A DNA stretch of 64,000 nucleotides from an uncultured Alphaproteobacteria bacterium (GTDB taxonomy: Bacteria > Pseudomonadota > Alphaproteobacteria > HIMB59 > GCA-002718135), in contig CABYXC010000004.1 in NCBI GenBank assembly GCA_902522865.1, positions 37,855-101,854 on the forward strand. Reading direction: 5' to 3'. Below the pieces are notes generated by a model. The model had not been told where the DNA came from. It saw nothing but the letters and a program-made list of their open reading frames with translations, and made no database searches. Of this stretch, positions 37,383 to 47,260 are shown in pieces (position 1 is the stretch's first letter; every line of letters starts with the position of its first letter). The position numbers and the translations under genes were made by a program.

Positions 37383-38576
37383 CTATTTTTGAATTAAAAA
37401 ATGAGAAACATCGGTTGAACTATTTGCAAAACCTGTTTCACAATAAGATAGATAAAATTCCCACATTCTTTTAAATTTAATATCAAAACCAAAATGAGAT
37501 AAATCATTCCAAGATTTTTGAAATTGTTTATTCCACATTTTAAGTGTTTTTGCATAAGAACCACCGAAACTTAGATTTTCAATACATTTTAATCCAACGT
37601 TTTTTGCCGAATATTCAAATTGTTTTTTAGTTGGAAGCATTCCACCTGGAAAAATATATTGTTGAATAAAATCTGGTCTGTTTTGATAATCTTTAGCCTT
37701 TTTTTCATCAATCGTTATGACTTGTAGTGCAGCCATACCGCCATCGTTGAGAGAATTACGAATTGTATCAAAGTAATTATACCAGTATTTCTTCCCAACT
37801 GCTTCAAACATTTCAATTGAAACAATATTTGAATATTTTTTTTTGATATCCCTATAATCTCTGAATATAACTGATACTTTTTCAGACAAACCTTCATTTT
37901 GAATTTTTTTAGAGGCATATTCGTATTGTTCCTTAGAAATAGTTATTGCATCAACTGAACAATTGTAATTTTTCGCTACAAATGATGAAAAACCTCCCCA
38001 TCCACATCCAATTTCTAAAGTTTTAGAATTTGAGTCTAATGATAAAGTTTCAGCAATTTTTCTATATTTGTTAAATTGTGCATCCGATAAATTGGTATTC
38101 TTATTATCAAAAAGAGCAGAAGAATAGGTCATGGTTTTATCTAACCACTTCTCGTAAAAATTATTTCCTAAATCATAATGATATTTAATATTTTTTTTAC
38201 TCTGTGATTTTGAATTGTTATTTAAAAAATGCTTTAATTTGGCAAAAGTAGCAAAAAAAAGATTAGTATTTATACTTTTTAAAAAATAACTCTCATTTTT
38301 ATGAGAAAGTAGTAATAAATTAGTTAAATCGGCGCTTGAAAAGTAACCATACATATAGGCTTCTGCAAAACCTACAGAACCTTTTTTAAAAATTAAATTT
38401 AAAAAATTATAATTATGAATTTTTATATTTGCAGATATATCCTCCTCTTTACCGACAAAAACTCTCTCCTCGCCAGTTGGAAATTGAACTGTTAATTTTC
38501 CATATCGAATTTTAGATAAAAAGTTTACTAATAATTTTTCGACAGTTTTGTCAAAATTTGTTTTAAAAAAATTCAT
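37383..38576 (-). CDS. cfa: Cyclopropane-fatty-acyl-phospholipid synthase family methyltransferase
   Basis: An SAM-dependent enzyme of the Cfa family (397 residues) acting on unsaturated acyl chains of membrane phospholipids. Motif I is LEIGCGWGGFSSF near 190-202, preceded by HYDLGNNFYEKWLDKTMTYS near 128-147. QQYIFPGGMLPT near 302-313 and SYAKTLKMWNKQF near 341-353 are also typical. In this gene neighbourhood the enzyme may make a methylated or furan fatty acid intermediate rather than a cyclopropane ring, as known for Rhodobacter relatives; that is inference. Confidence 0.9.
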   Translation of the reverse strand: MNFFKTNFDKTVEKLLVNFLSKIRYGKLTVQFPTGEERVFVGKEEDISANIKIHNYNFLNLIFKKGSVGFAEAYMYGYFSSADLTNLLLLSHKNESYFLKSINTNLFFATFAKLKHFLNNNSKSQSKKNIKYHYDLGNNFYEKWLDKTMTYSSALFDNKNTNLSDAQFNKYRKIAETLSLDSNSKTLEIGCGWGGFSSFVAKNYNCSVDAITISKEQYEYASKKIQNEGLSEKVSVIFRDYRDIKKKYSNIVSIEMFEAVGKKYWYNYFDTIRNSLNDGGMAALQVITIDEKKAKDYQNRPDFIQQYIFPGGMLPTKKQFEYSAKNVGLKCIENLSFGGSYAKTLKMWNKQFQKSWNDLSHFGFDIKFKRMWEFYLSYCETGFANSSTDVSHFLIQK

Positions 38577-39350
38577 TTAAAAATTACCTTCAAAACTCAC
38601 TGTATCATTTGGCTTCTTATTTCGTGCATAATATTTACCACCTTTGTAAATTATTTTAAAAGCCTCATAAAGAATTCCAGCCATTACCTTGAAGCCTAAA
38701 AGTGGATTGTAATATAAAAATTTAAACATATTTTTTGAGTTAAAATCTATAAATTTGCCATGCTGAGTAGCTGTTAGAACTTTTTTATTATTTTTATCAT
38801 AAAGATCAATGTTAATATTTATTTTATCTTTTTGCATTCGATTAAAAAATTTATAATTTGCCTCCATTTCTATGAATGGAGATACATAAAACTGCTTTGC
38901 ACATTCATGAGATAATTTAAAATCTTCAAAATATACATTTCCTTTAAAAATATAGGTATGTTGTTCATTAGTCGTATTTTTGACTTCATAGAAAATAGAT
39001 ATTAATTTTTTATCATCATAACAATATATAATTGATAAGGGATCAAATACATATCCCAAAATTCTTGGAAAACATAATATCATTATATTAAGATGTTTAT
39101 ATTTAATATTAAATTTAGAGAGGGAATCTTTAACAAATGTCTTTATTGACCTTTTGTCTCTATATCCATGATCTTTTTCATAAATAGAAAAAAGATTAAA
39201 AGAGTTTAATGAAAAAAGTTTATAGTTTTTACTTAATTGATCAAGATTATCCAAATTAATAAAAAGACTTGGTACCTCATATTTCAATGTGTGTTTAAAT
39301 GGAATAAATCTTTTATGAATAATGCTAGATAATAGAATTTGAGAAATCAT
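38577..39350 (-). CDS. DUF1365 family protein
   Basis: A 257-residue protein of the DUF1365 family: HKRFIPFKHTLKYEV near 12-26, DHGYRDKRSIKTFV near 60-73, LCFPRILGYVFDPLSIIYCYD near 92-112 and an EVKNTTNEQHTY segment near 121-132. The enzymatic activity is not known. It abuts the cfa-like gene and overlaps the oxidase gene by 4 bases, the conserved order of the cluster. A role in modifying acyl chains or protecting from photo-oxidation is inferred from the partners only. Confidence 0.88.
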   Translation of the reverse strand: MISQILLSSIIHKRFIPFKHTLKYEVPSLFINLDNLDQLSKNYKLFSLNSFNLFSIYEKDHGYRDKRSIKTFVKDSLSKFNIKYKHLNIMILCFPRILGYVFDPLSIIYCYDDKKLISIFYEVKNTTNEQHTYIFKGNVYFEDFKLSHECAKQFYVSPFIEMEANYKFFNRMQKDKININIDLYDKNNKKVLTATQHGKFIDFNSKNMFKFLYYNPLLGFKVMAGILYEAFKIIYKGGKYYARNKKPNDTVSFEGNF

Positions 39351-40642
39351 TTAAAATTAATTTGCAATCTATTATAAAAATTTTTTTCTCTCTTCCAAGG
39401 TAAATCACAATTTAACAATTTACAAATATAAGAAGATGATTGAATACCGTCTTCATGAAAACCATATCCAAGGTAAGCTCCACAGAAAAAAGTATTATTC
39501 TTTCCTTGGATTTCCATAACATTTTTTTGAGCTAAAATAGTATCGGTAGTATATATTGGATGATTAAATGATGTTTCGTTAATTATGTTTTTAGGCTTTT
39601 TATATGGATTAACAGTTACAAAATAATTTTGTTTAGTTGGTAATTTTTGCAAGAAATTCATCCAATAAGTTAAAGTAAATTTAGAAGATGATGATTTATT
39701 TAAAAAATTCCAACTTGACCAAGCAATTTTTGCTTTAGGCATTAAAGAGTGATCGGAGTGAAGTATTGCTGAATTAGTTGAATATTTAAATTGTGAAAAT
39801 ATTTTTACTTCTTCTTCTGTTGGTTTTTCCAAAATATCCAATACTTGATTTGCATGGGTTGCAAATATTACCTTATGAAATTCTAATATATTATTTTTCT
39901 CATCTTCTATTTTAATTTTATTATTTTCTCTAATAATTTTTTTAATTTTGAAATTTATTTCATACTCAAAAACATTTTTATTAATAATTTTTTTTATATA
40001 TTCGTTACTACCACCTTCTACATATTTCCATTGAGGTCTTTTTTTTAAATTAAATAAAGCATGATTTTTAAAAAAATTAATGAATGTTGTGAGAGGAAAA
40101 TTTTTTACATCACTTATATTGCTTGACCATATAGATGATATCATAGGCAAAATATGATAATTTATTAGGTATGTTGAAAAATTATTAGTTTTTAAAAAGT
40201 CATTTAAGGTTTTAGTTTGCTCTAAATCACTAAGATTCAAGCTATTACATAATAAATAAAGTTTTCTTATTTCAAATAACATTTTAAAAAAATTAAAAGA
40301 AAACACATTTCTAAAATTAGCAAAAAGAGAAAATATATTTTTACCACTATATTCAATTTGATGATCTTGATTTGAGACGGCAAAAGACATATCTGAATTT
40401 TTACATTTCACACCAAGTAATTTAAAAAAATTTGTTAAATCTGGATAATTATTTTCATTGAATACAATAAACCCTGTATCGACTGGGATTGTCTTTGTTG
40501 ATTCTTCAACATAGATAGTTCTTGTATGTCCACCCAATCTATTATTTTTTTCAAATAAATGAACATCATATTTAGAAGATAAAAGGTAAGCTGCACTTAT
40601 TCCTGAAATACCAGAACCAATGATTGCTATTTTTTCTCTCAC
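39347..40642 (-). CDS. FAD-dependent amine-oxidase-like oxidoreductase
   Basis: A 431-residue flavoprotein with the dinucleotide-binding motif IIGSGISGISAAYLLS (6-21), the second FAD segment EKNNRLGGHTRT near 32-43, DTGFIVFNENNYPDL near 56-70 and a C-terminal FCGAYLGYGFHEDGI near 392-406. It is of the amine oxidase/protoporphyrinogen oxidase-like superfamily found next to DUF1365 and cfa genes; the substrate is probably a lipid acyl chain. It starts 2 bases after the photolyase gene and overlaps DUF1365. Confidence 0.85.
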   Translation of the reverse strand: MREKIAIIGSGISGISAAYLLSSKYDVHLFEKNNRLGGHTRTIYVEESTKTIPVDTGFIVFNENNYPDLTNFFKLLGVKCKNSDMSFAVSNQDHQIEYSGKNIFSLFANFRNVFSFNFFKMLFEIRKLYLLCNSLNLSDLEQTKTLNDFLKTNNFSTYLINYHILPMISSIWSSNISDVKNFPLTTFINFFKNHALFNLKKRPQWKYVEGGSNEYIKKIINKNVFEYEINFKIKKIIRENNKIKIEDEKNNILEFHKVIFATHANQVLDILEKPTEEEVKIFSQFKYSTNSAILHSDHSLMPKAKIAWSSWNFLNKSSSSKFTLTYWMNFLQKLPTKQNYFVTVNPYKKPKNIINETSFNHPIYTTDTILAQKNVMEIQGKNNTFFCGAYLGYGFHEDGIQSSSYICKLLNCDLPWKREKNFYNRLQINFK

Positions 40643-40643
40643 A

Positions 40644-42065
40644 TCAACTAATAGTTTTAAACGCTGATAGTGCTCTATTTCTTGTTTCTTTTAAATCTAC
40701 AATTGGTGCTGGATATGAAGTACCAATCTCAAAATTATATTTCTTTTGATCCTCCACAGACATCTCCCAAGGATTATGAATATATTTTTTTGGAATATTA
40801 TTCAACTCAGGAACAAATTCTTTTACATAATCACCATCTGGATCAAATTTTTGACCCTGCAATATTGGATTAAAAATTCTAAAATATGGACTTGCATCAG
40901 CACCACAACCAGAGATCCATTGCCAACCTGCAGAATTAGACCCAACGTCAGCATCAACTAAAGTATCAAAAAACCACTCTTCTCCATTTTTCCAGTGTAA
41001 CAATAAATTTTTTGTTAGAAACGAGCCTACAATCATTCTTACTCTATTGTGCATCCAGCCTGTTTTATATAGTTGTCTCATTCCAGCATCAACAATTGGA
41101 ATACCAGTTTTACCATTATGCCATAATGATAAATTTTTAGCATTTTTAATCCATGGAAATTTATTAAATTTACTTTGTATTGGTTTATGAGTCATAGCTG
41201 GATAATGAAATAAAAGATTATAAGAAAAATCTCTCCAACCAAGTTCAGAAAGAAATTTTTTTTTATTTTCAGGATCAATTTTTTTTTCAATATTTACGGT
41301 ATCATAAACTTCTAAAGCAGATATTTCTCCAAAATGAAGATAAGGTGATAATTTTGAAGTTAAATCTTTATCGGGTCTATCTCTCCCAACTGAATAGTTA
41401 TTTGCTTTTTGTGAAATATATTTTTTTAATTGTAATTTTGCATTACTTTCACCAGGTATCCAATATTTTTCAATTTTTTTGATCCATTGCTCTTTTTTGT
41501 TAGTTAGATTTAAATCTTGTATAGTTATTTCATCTTTAAATTTTGAATTGGCATAGCTTATTTTTGTATTTTTAAATTTAATATCTTTTAGTTTTAGTAG
41601 TTCATCACAATGTCGCCAGTAAGGAGTAAATACTTTAAAAAAGGTTCCACTTTTATTTTTAATATTCCAAGGTTCATTTAAAAGATATCCATTGTGTGAG
41701 TCGCATTCTATTTTAGATGAAGTAACTATAGATTTAATTTTAGTATCTCTTTTAATTGAATATGAATCATATAGTCTATTCCAGGATACATATTTAACAT
41801 TTGAATTCTTTAGTATTGAAGATAAAATTTTCTCTGGATCACCAGCAAATATATTTAGTTTGCCATTATGTTTTTGTATTGAGTCATATAAACTAATTAA
41901 GGATTTTTCTAACCACCATTTGGATGTGGATCCAATTCTTTGATTTAAATCAAAAATATAAATTGGAATTATCTGATCAACTTTTTTTGAAAGTGACAAT
42001 AAAGATGGATTTTGTTGTAATCGCAAATCTTGTCTAAACCAATGAATTCCATAAGTGGCTACCAT
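40644..42065 (-). CDS. phrB: Deoxyribodipyrimidine photolyase (class I)
   Basis: A flavoprotein that uses blue light to split UV-induced pyrimidine dimers. The 473 residues have the N-terminal antenna domain (IHWFRQDLRLQQNP near 7-20) and the FAD domain with SNAKLQLKKYI near 205-215, WRDFSYNLLFHYP near 273-285, HNRVRMIVGSFLTKNLL near 339-355 and DADVGSNSAGWQW...GCGADASPYFRIFNP near 369-398. It heads the operon of lipid-modification genes, and its ATG has no clear SD. The 6-4 photolyase/cryptochrome class is less likely given these motifs. Confidence 0.94.
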   Translation of the reverse strand: MVATYGIHWFRQDLRLQQNPSLLSLSKKVDQIIPIYIFDLNQRIGSTSKWWLEKSLISLYDSIQKHNGKLNIFAGDPEKILSSILKNSNVKYVSWNRLYDSYSIKRDTKIKSIVTSSKIECDSHNGYLLNEPWNIKNKSGTFFKVFTPYWRHCDELLKLKDIKFKNTKISYANSKFKDEITIQDLNLTNKKEQWIKKIEKYWIPGESNAKLQLKKYISQKANNYSVGRDRPDKDLTSKLSPYLHFGEISALEVYDTVNIEKKIDPENKKKFLSELGWRDFSYNLLFHYPAMTHKPIQSKFNKFPWIKNAKNLSLWHNGKTGIPIVDAGMRQLYKTGWMHNRVRMIVGSFLTKNLLLHWKNGEEWFFDTLVDADVGSNSAGWQWISGCGADASPYFRIFNPILQGQKFDPDGDYVKEFVPELNNIPKKYIHNPWEMSVEDQKKYNFEIGTSYPAPIVDLKETRNRALSAFKTIS

Positions 42066-42111
42066 GAGTTTAAATTATGTTAATTTAGGATAAATTAAAG
42101 AGGTAAATCTA

Positions 42112-42306
42112 TTATTTACTATGAGGAGGCATTTTTTTCTCTACGAACCAAACGTGTTTTTTTAACACAGGATCATATTTTTTCATTCGAAGCTTTTCAG
42201 CAACTTTCAATCCTTTTGTCGGTTTTCTTACAATATACTTAGTTCCTGTTTTTGGATTTTCCTCAGGTACTAGTTGTTTAAGAGCGAATGAAGTTTTTTT
42301 TGCCAT
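42112..42306 (-). CDS. rpmG: 50S ribosomal protein L33
   Basis: A 64-residue basic protein with the L33 core KYIVRKPTKGLKVAEKLRMK and KYDPVLKKHVWFVEKK split across residues 23-59. It is about nine residues longer than the 55-residue E. coli L33, mostly in the N-terminal loop (PEENPKTG) and a short MPPHSK tail. It lacks the CxxC zinc ligands. The gene has no SD sequence; TATAGA ends 6 bases upstream of the ATG. Confidence 0.88.
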   Translation of the reverse strand: MAKKTSFALKQLVPEENPKTGTKYIVRKPTKGLKVAEKLRMKKYDPVLKKHVWFVEKKMPPHSK

Positions 42307-42312
42307 GAGGTG

Positions 42313-42318
42313 TCTATA
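42313..42318 (-). promoter_or_regulatory. Candidate -10 element of rpmG for a leaderless transcript
   Basis: On the minus strand TATAGA is followed by 6 bases (CACCTC) and then the rpmG ATG. The intervening bases are anti-SD-like, not SD-like, which argues against a normal leader. A second TATAAT lies about 11 bases further upstream and would give a short leader instead. Confidence 0.35.
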
Positions 42319-42347
42319 CAGAATAATTATATGAAATAAAGTATTAT

Positions 42348-43283
42348 TTATTCATAATCAGAAATTGACTGCTTAATAAAACGGTTAAAATTTCCTCTTT
42401 TTTTATCAAGTTTAATTTGTTTATTTCTTTCAAGTAAGTTTTTTTTCTTTTCTTCAGATGTTTTATCAAAACAATTATGACAAGATACACCTGGTTTATA
42501 ATATTTATTATAAGTATCTTTAATACTAATGGGTAACCGACAAGCATGACAAAGTTTGTAAGTTCCATCTTTTAATTCATTTTTCAAAGATACTCTTCCA
42601 TCAAATACGAAACATTCACCATTCCACATTGAATCTTTTTTTGGAGTTTTTTCTAAATACTTTAGTATACCTCCGTCTAACTGAGCAACATTTTTAAAAC
42701 CCTTCATCATCATATATGATGAAGCCTTTTCACACCTGATACCTCCAGTGCAAAACATTGCAATTTTTTTGTCTTTAGAATTATTTAGTTTTTTTTGAAC
42801 AAAAGATTTAAAGTCAGTGAAACTTTTAGTTTTTGGATTAATTGCCCCTTCAAAAGATCCTATTTTAATCTCAAATTCATTTCTTACATCAATCACAATA
42901 GTGTCTTTGTCTTTAATTAGTTGATTCCATTCATTGTATTTAACTTTTTTTCCAGATATTTTTGTAGGATCAGCAAATTTGGTTCTGAGTGTGACTATTT
43001 CATTTTTATTTCTAATTTTTAGTTTTTGAAAAGGCATATATTTATATTTTGATCGTTTAAAATTAAGTTTCTCGAAACTAAAATTTTCAAGATATAGAAT
43101 GAAAGAATTTATGTTTTTATCTAATCCAGCTATTGTTCCATTAATGCCTTCATCAGCAATCAATATTGTACCTTTTATTTTATTAAATTTGCAAAAATCT
43201 TTAAGTTTAGTAATGATATCATTTTTATCTTTAATTATTTTGAATTGATAAAAAGTAATTATAGTAAAGTACTTGTTGTTCAT
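42348..43283 (-). CDS. trhO: tRNA uridine(34) hydroxylase TrhO (rhodanese-like, YceA family)
   Basis: TrhO makes the 5-hydroxyuridine of wobble position 34 in certain tRNAs using oxygen. The 311 residues begin with an acylphosphatase-like domain containing ADEGINGTIAG (43-53) and continue with a rhodanese domain with active-site Cys178 in FCTGGIRCEKASSY (177-190). The C-terminal region has a cysteine-rich CHACRLPI...GVSCHNCF segment resembling a zinc site. It is divergent from the MetF-like gene across 33 bases. Confidence 0.93.
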   Translation of the reverse strand: MNNKYFTIITFYQFKIIKDKNDIITKLKDFCKFNKIKGTILIADEGINGTIAGLDKNINSFILYLENFSFEKLNFKRSKYKYMPFQKLKIRNKNEIVTLRTKFADPTKISGKKVKYNEWNQLIKDKDTIVIDVRNEFEIKIGSFEGAINPKTKSFTDFKSFVQKKLNNSKDKKIAMFCTGGIRCEKASSYMMMKGFKNVAQLDGGILKYLEKTPKKDSMWNGECFVFDGRVSLKNELKDGTYKLCHACRLPISIKDTYNKYYKPGVSCHNCFDKTSEEKKKNLLERNKQIKLDKKRGNFNRFIKQSISDYE

Positions 43284-43316
43284 TTATCTAATTAATATAA
43301 AAAACTTTAAAAATTT

Positions 43317-44210
43317 ATGTCTAAAGAAACCATTAATATTGTTAAAAATTTTCTCAATAGTTATTCTATAGAAACAACTCCAAATGTTTACGAAAAATAT
43401 GGAGGCTTTTCTGAATTTCTTAATAAAAATCATGACGTTTATATAACTTATTTACCAGATGAAAATTCAAAAAATGTTATTAGAACGGCAAAAAAATTAA
43501 AATTAGAAGGTTATGATGTTATACCTCATTTGCCTGCGAGGACTATTGTAAATAAAGATGACTTAGAAAAATATATTGGTGAACTTGCAAATGAATCTGG
43601 GTGTTCAAAAATTTTAATTATTGGTGGTGGTGGAAATCAAGCTGGCGAAATCTCTTCCTCAATTGATGTTTTAAAAACAGATTTTCTTTCAAAATATAAT
43701 TATCAATTTGTAGGTGTGGCTGGACATCCCGAAGGAAGCCCAGATATTTCAAATGAAAATTTGGATTTAGCAATTAAACAGAAGAATGATTTTGCAAAAA
43801 ATGTTGATTTTAAAATGTATTTAGCAACACAATTTTTTTTTGAAGCTAAATCTTTAATCGACTGGGAAAAACACTTAGTAAAAATTGGAAATAAATTACC
43901 AATCCACGCTGGGATACCAGGTCCTGCCTCTATTAAAACATTAGTAAATTATGCAAGGTCTTGCGGTATTGGAAACTCTTTAAGATTTATTACAAAACAG
44001 GCTTTTAACTTAACTAAACTTGCAACATTGAGCACTCCTGATAAATTAATTTATGATCTTGCTGAACATAGCGAAATAAACAAAGACTCTAAACTTGAAA
44101 AAATACACTTCTATGCGTTTGGTGGTATGAAAAAAACATCAGAGTGGTTAAATCAATTTAATAACTCAGATTTTTCTTATAATAATAAACAGAAATTCGA
44201 ATTAAATTAG
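43317..44210 (+). CDS. metF: Methylenetetrahydrofolate reductase family protein (MetF-like, catabolic type)
   Basis: A 297-residue TIM-barrel flavoprotein of the MTHFR family: VYITYLPDE near 41-49, YDVIPHLPARTI near 64-75, ILIIGGGGNQ near 99-108, the FVGVAGHPEGSPD block near 138-150, ATQFFFEA near 177-184 and LPIHAGIPGP near 201-210. MetF interconverts 5-methyl-THF and 5,10-methylene-THF. Standing in front of fhs and soxBDAG and near a DmdA-like gene, it most likely works in the oxidative direction on methyl-THF produced by demethylation. It is the divergent type rather than the E. coli biosynthetic MetF. Confidence 0.85.
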   Translation: MSKETINIVKNFLNSYSIETTPNVYEKYGGFSEFLNKNHDVYITYLPDENSKNVIRTAKKLKLEGYDVIPHLPARTIVNKDDLEKYIGELANESGCSKILIIGGGGNQAGEISSSIDVLKTDFLSKYNYQFVGVAGHPEGSPDISNENLDLAIKQKNDFAKNVDFKMYLATQFFFEAKSLIDWEKHLVKIGNKLPIHAGIPGPASIKTLVNYARSCGIGNSLRFITKQAFNLTKLATLSTPDKLIYDLAEHSEINKDSKLEKIHFYAFGGMKKTSEWLNQFNNSDFSYNNKQKFELN

Positions 44211-44303
44211 CTTCTTCACAATTTTTTTATCTTTTAATGAAACAAAAGTTGTTTGATATTTAAGTTAATTTATAGATTAAGAATCTAATAATTAAGGAGT
44301 CTC

Positions 44304-45977
44304 ATGTCAGATATTCAAATAGCAAGAAAAGCTAAAATGAAGCCTATTAGTGAAATTCTAAAAGGGCTTGATGTACCAGACACACCTGAAGCCTTCAGTC
44401 CTATGGGTCGTCATATAGCAAAAATAAACTTGGAGTACATAGAGTCACTTAATAAAAATAAAGATGGTAAACTTGTTCTAGTCTCAGCAATAACTCCAAC
44501 ACCAGCAGGAGAAGGTAAAACAACAACTTCTGTTGGATTAAGTGATGGTCTTAATAAACTAGGAAAGAAATCAATAGTTTGTTTAAGAGAGCCGAGTCTT
44601 GGTCCATCATTCGGTATGAAAGGTGGTGCAGCTGGTGGAGGCTATGCTCAAGTAGTTCCAATGGAGCAAATTAATTTACATTTTACTGGAGATTTTCATG
44701 CAATTACATCCGCTCATAATTTACTTTCTGCACTGATTGATAATCATATCTACTGGGGAAATAAATTAAATATTGATGTTAGAAGGGTTGTTTGGAAGAG
44801 AGTAATGGATATGAATGATAGATCACTTAGATCTATTGTTGTTGATTTAGGAGGAGTTGCAAATGGATATCCTAGACAAGATGGTTTTGATATTACTGTT
44901 GCATCGGAGATAATGGCAATTTTCTGCTTAGCAAAAGATTTAAAAGATCTTGAGGAGAGAATTGGAAATATAACTATTGCTTATACACGAGACAAAAAAG
45001 CTATTTATGCAAAAGATTTAAAGGCAGAAGGTCCAATGACAGTATTATTAAAAGATGCCATTAGGCCCAACATAACACAAACGTTAGAAAATAATCCTGC
45101 TATAATTCATGGTGGGCCATTTGCAAATATTGCTCATGGTTGCAATTCTGTAATTGCAACTAAAGCTAGTTTAAAATTAAGTGATTACGTTGTAACTGAA
45201 GCAGGCTTTGGAGCTGATCTAGGAGCAGAAAAATTCCTTGATATAAAATGTAGAAAATCAAATTTAAAACCTGATTGTGTGGTTTTGGTAGCTACAATTA
45301 GAGCACTAAAAATGCATGGCGATGTTTCAAAAGAAGATTTAAAAAATGAAAATGTAAATGCTCTTAAAAAAGGTTTAGTAAATCTAGAAAGACATATTAA
45401 TAATATTAGAAAATTTGGATTACCAGTAACTGTTGCTATTAATCATTTTGTCACTGATTCTAAAGCTGAAGTTGATGCCGTTCTAAGTTTTTGTACAACT
45501 CAAGGAGTCAAGGCTTCTATGTGTACTCACTGGTCCGATGGTGGTGATGGTGCAACTCAATTAGCTCAAAATGTAATAGATATTTGTGAAGATAATAAGA
45601 ATACATTTAAATTTTTATATGAAGATGACTTAACTCTATTCAAAAAAATAGAAAAAATTGCACAAGAGATTTATCACGCAAGTGAAGTTGTGGCAGACAC
45701 GAAAGTACGTCAACAATTGAAGGATTTTGAAACTAAAGGATTTGGCAAATTACCTGTTTGCATTGCAAAGACTCAATATAGTTTTTCAACTGACCCTAAT
45801 TTAAAAGGCGCTCCTACTGGCCACGTTTTACCTATTAGAGAGGTAAGATTATCATCAGGAGCAGAATTTATAGTAGTTGTTTGCGGAGATATTATGACCA
45901 TGCCGGGTCTACCAAGTGTTCCTGCGGCAAATTCGATAAAGCTAAATGACCATGGAGAAATTGAAGGTCTTTTTTAA
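44304..45977 (+). CDS. fhs: Formate-tetrahydrofolate ligase
   Basis: Fhs couples formate and THF to ATP, forming 10-formyl-THF, and is reversible, so during methyl oxidation it can release formate and gain ATP. The 557 residues include the P-loop [11 protein letters not shown] (64-74), [14 protein letters not shown] near 113-126, [16 protein letters not shown] near 131-146 and the C-terminal [15 protein letters not shown]. The 93-base spacer before it ends in the SD AAGGAG. Formate released here would be the substrate of the formate dehydrogenase at the left edge. Confidence 0.96.
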   Translation: MSDIQIARKAKMKPISEILKGLDVPDTPEAFSPMGRHIAKINLEYIESLNKNKDGKLVLVSAITPTPAGEGKTTTSVGLSDGLNKLGKKSIVCLREPSLGPSFGMKGGAAGGGYAQVVPMEQINLHFTGDFHAITSAHNLLSALIDNHIYWGNKLNIDVRRVVWKRVMDMNDRSLRSIVVDLGGVANGYPRQDGFDITVASEIMAIFCLAKDLKDLEERIGNITIAYTRDKKAIYAKDLKAEGPMTVLLKDAIRPNITQTLENNPAIIHGGPFANIAHGCNSVIATKASLKLSDYVVTEAGFGADLGAEKFLDIKCRKSNLKPDCVVLVATIRALKMHGDVSKEDLKNENVNALKKGLVNLERHINNIRKFGLPVTVAINHFVTDSKAEVDAVLSFCTTQGVKASMCTHWSDGGDGATQLAQNVIDICEDNKNTFKFLYEDDLTLFKKIEKIAQEIYHASEVVADTKVRQQLKDFETKGFGKLPVCIAKTQYSFSTDPNLKGAPTGHVLPIREVRLSSGAEFIVVVCGDIMTMPGLPSVPAANSIKLNDHGEIEGLF

Positions 45978-45997
45978 AACTGCTATAAAGAGTTATA

Positions 45998-47257
45998 ATG
46001 TTTAATAAAAATAAATACTCATTTCTATCTATCGCTAGAAATGCTTTAAATCATCATGAGAATTGGCAAAAGACGTGGAATAGTCCTGAGCCAAAAAAAA
46101 GTTATGATGCAATAATTGTCGGTGGTGGTGGACACGGTTTAACTACTGCTTACTATCTAGCAAAAAACCATGGAGTTAATAATATTGCAGTAATTGAAAA
46201 AGGTTGGATAGGTGGTGGGAATACAGGGCGAAATACCACTATAATTAGATCAAACTATTTATGGGATCAAAGTGCAGCTTTATACGAGCATGCATTAAAA
46301 CTTTGGGAAGGTATGTCTCAAGAATTAAATTACAACGTAATGTTTTCTCAAAGAGGGGTTTTGAATGTTGCTCATAATCTTCATGATGTAAGAGAATTAA
46401 AAAGACGGTGGCATGCAAACAGACTAAATGATATCGATTGTGAGTGGCTTGATACAAAGAAAGTTAAAGAATTTTGTCCAATAATAAATACTTCACCAAA
46501 CATTAGATACCCTGTTTTAGGAGCAACGCTGCAAAGAAGAGCAGGAACTGCAAGACATGATGCTGTTGCATGGGGTTATGCAAGAGGAGCCGATGAAATG
46601 GGAGTTGATATAATTCAAAATTGTGAAGTAACTGGTATTAATGTAAAAAATGGAAATGTAACTGGTATTGAAACAACAAAAGGAACCATTAATTCAAATA
46701 AAATTGGAATAGCTGCTGCAGGACATACCAGTGTTATTGCCAATATGGCGGGTATCAAATTACCTTTGGAGAGTAAACCATTACAAGCACTAGTTTCAGA
46801 ACCAGTAAAACCAGTCATTGATACTGTAGTAATGTCCAATACAATTCATGCGTATGTATCTCAGTCAGATAAAGGAGAGCTAGTTATTGGTGCTGGAACA
46901 GATGGATACACTTCATATACTCAAAGAGGTGGTTTTAACATTGTTGAAGATACATTAATGGCAATAGTTGAATTGTTTCCAATATTTTCTAGAATGAAAA
47001 TGCTTCGTCATTGGGGAGGAATTGTAGATATTTGTCCTGATGCAAGCCCCATTATCAGTAAGACGCACATAAATGGATTATATTTTAATTGTGGTTGGGG
47101 AACTGGTGGTTTTAAAGCAACACCAGGTTCAGGTTGGGTATTTGCTCACACTATAGCTAATGATCAAGCACATGAATTAAATGCTCCTTTTACAATAAAT
47201 AGATTTTCTAGTGGTGAATTAGTTGATGAACATGGTGCAGCTGCCGTAGCACATTAA
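45998..47257 (+). CDS. soxB: Sarcosine oxidase subunit beta
   Basis: The FAD/FMN subunit of heterotetrameric sarcosine oxidase, which demethylates sarcosine to glycine. The 419 residues contain the dinucleotide-binding motif [17 protein letters not shown] (39-55), the [17 protein letters not shown] segment (72-88) and [16 protein letters not shown] (184-199); His187 is at the place of the covalent FMN histidine in characterised SoxB proteins. The C-terminal [17 protein letters not shown] is typical. It is the first of soxB-soxD-soxA-soxG, with soxD 3 bases downstream. Confidence 0.95.
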   Translation: MFNKNKYSFLSIARNALNHHENWQKTWNSPEPKKSYDAIIVGGGGHGLTTAYYLAKNHGVNNIAVIEKGWIGGGNTGRNTTIIRSNYLWDQSAALYEHALKLWEGMSQELNYNVMFSQRGVLNVAHNLHDVRELKRRWHANRLNDIDCEWLDTKKVKEFCPIINTSPNIRYPVLGATLQRRAGTARHDAVAWGYARGADEMGVDIIQNCEVTGINVKNGNVTGIETTKGTINSNKIGIAAAGHTSVIANMAGIKLPLESKPLQALVSEPVKPVIDTVVMSNTIHAYVSQSDKGELVIGAGTDGYTSYTQRGGFNIVEDTLMAIVELFPIFSRMKMLRHWGGIVDICPDASPIISKTHINGLYFNCGWGTGGFKATPGSGWVFAHTIANDQAHELNAPFTINRFSSGELVDEHGAAAVAH

Positions 47258-47260
47258 ATC

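Noticed and set aside
42344..42568. Minus-strand 74-residue frame within trhO
   Set aside because: It lies in another frame of the trhO C-terminal region and has a low-complexity Lys/Ile composition.
44211..44303. Possible riboswitch upstream of fhs
   Set aside because: The 93-base spacer shows no stable stem arrangement or known aptamer core, only an SD and AT-rich DNA.
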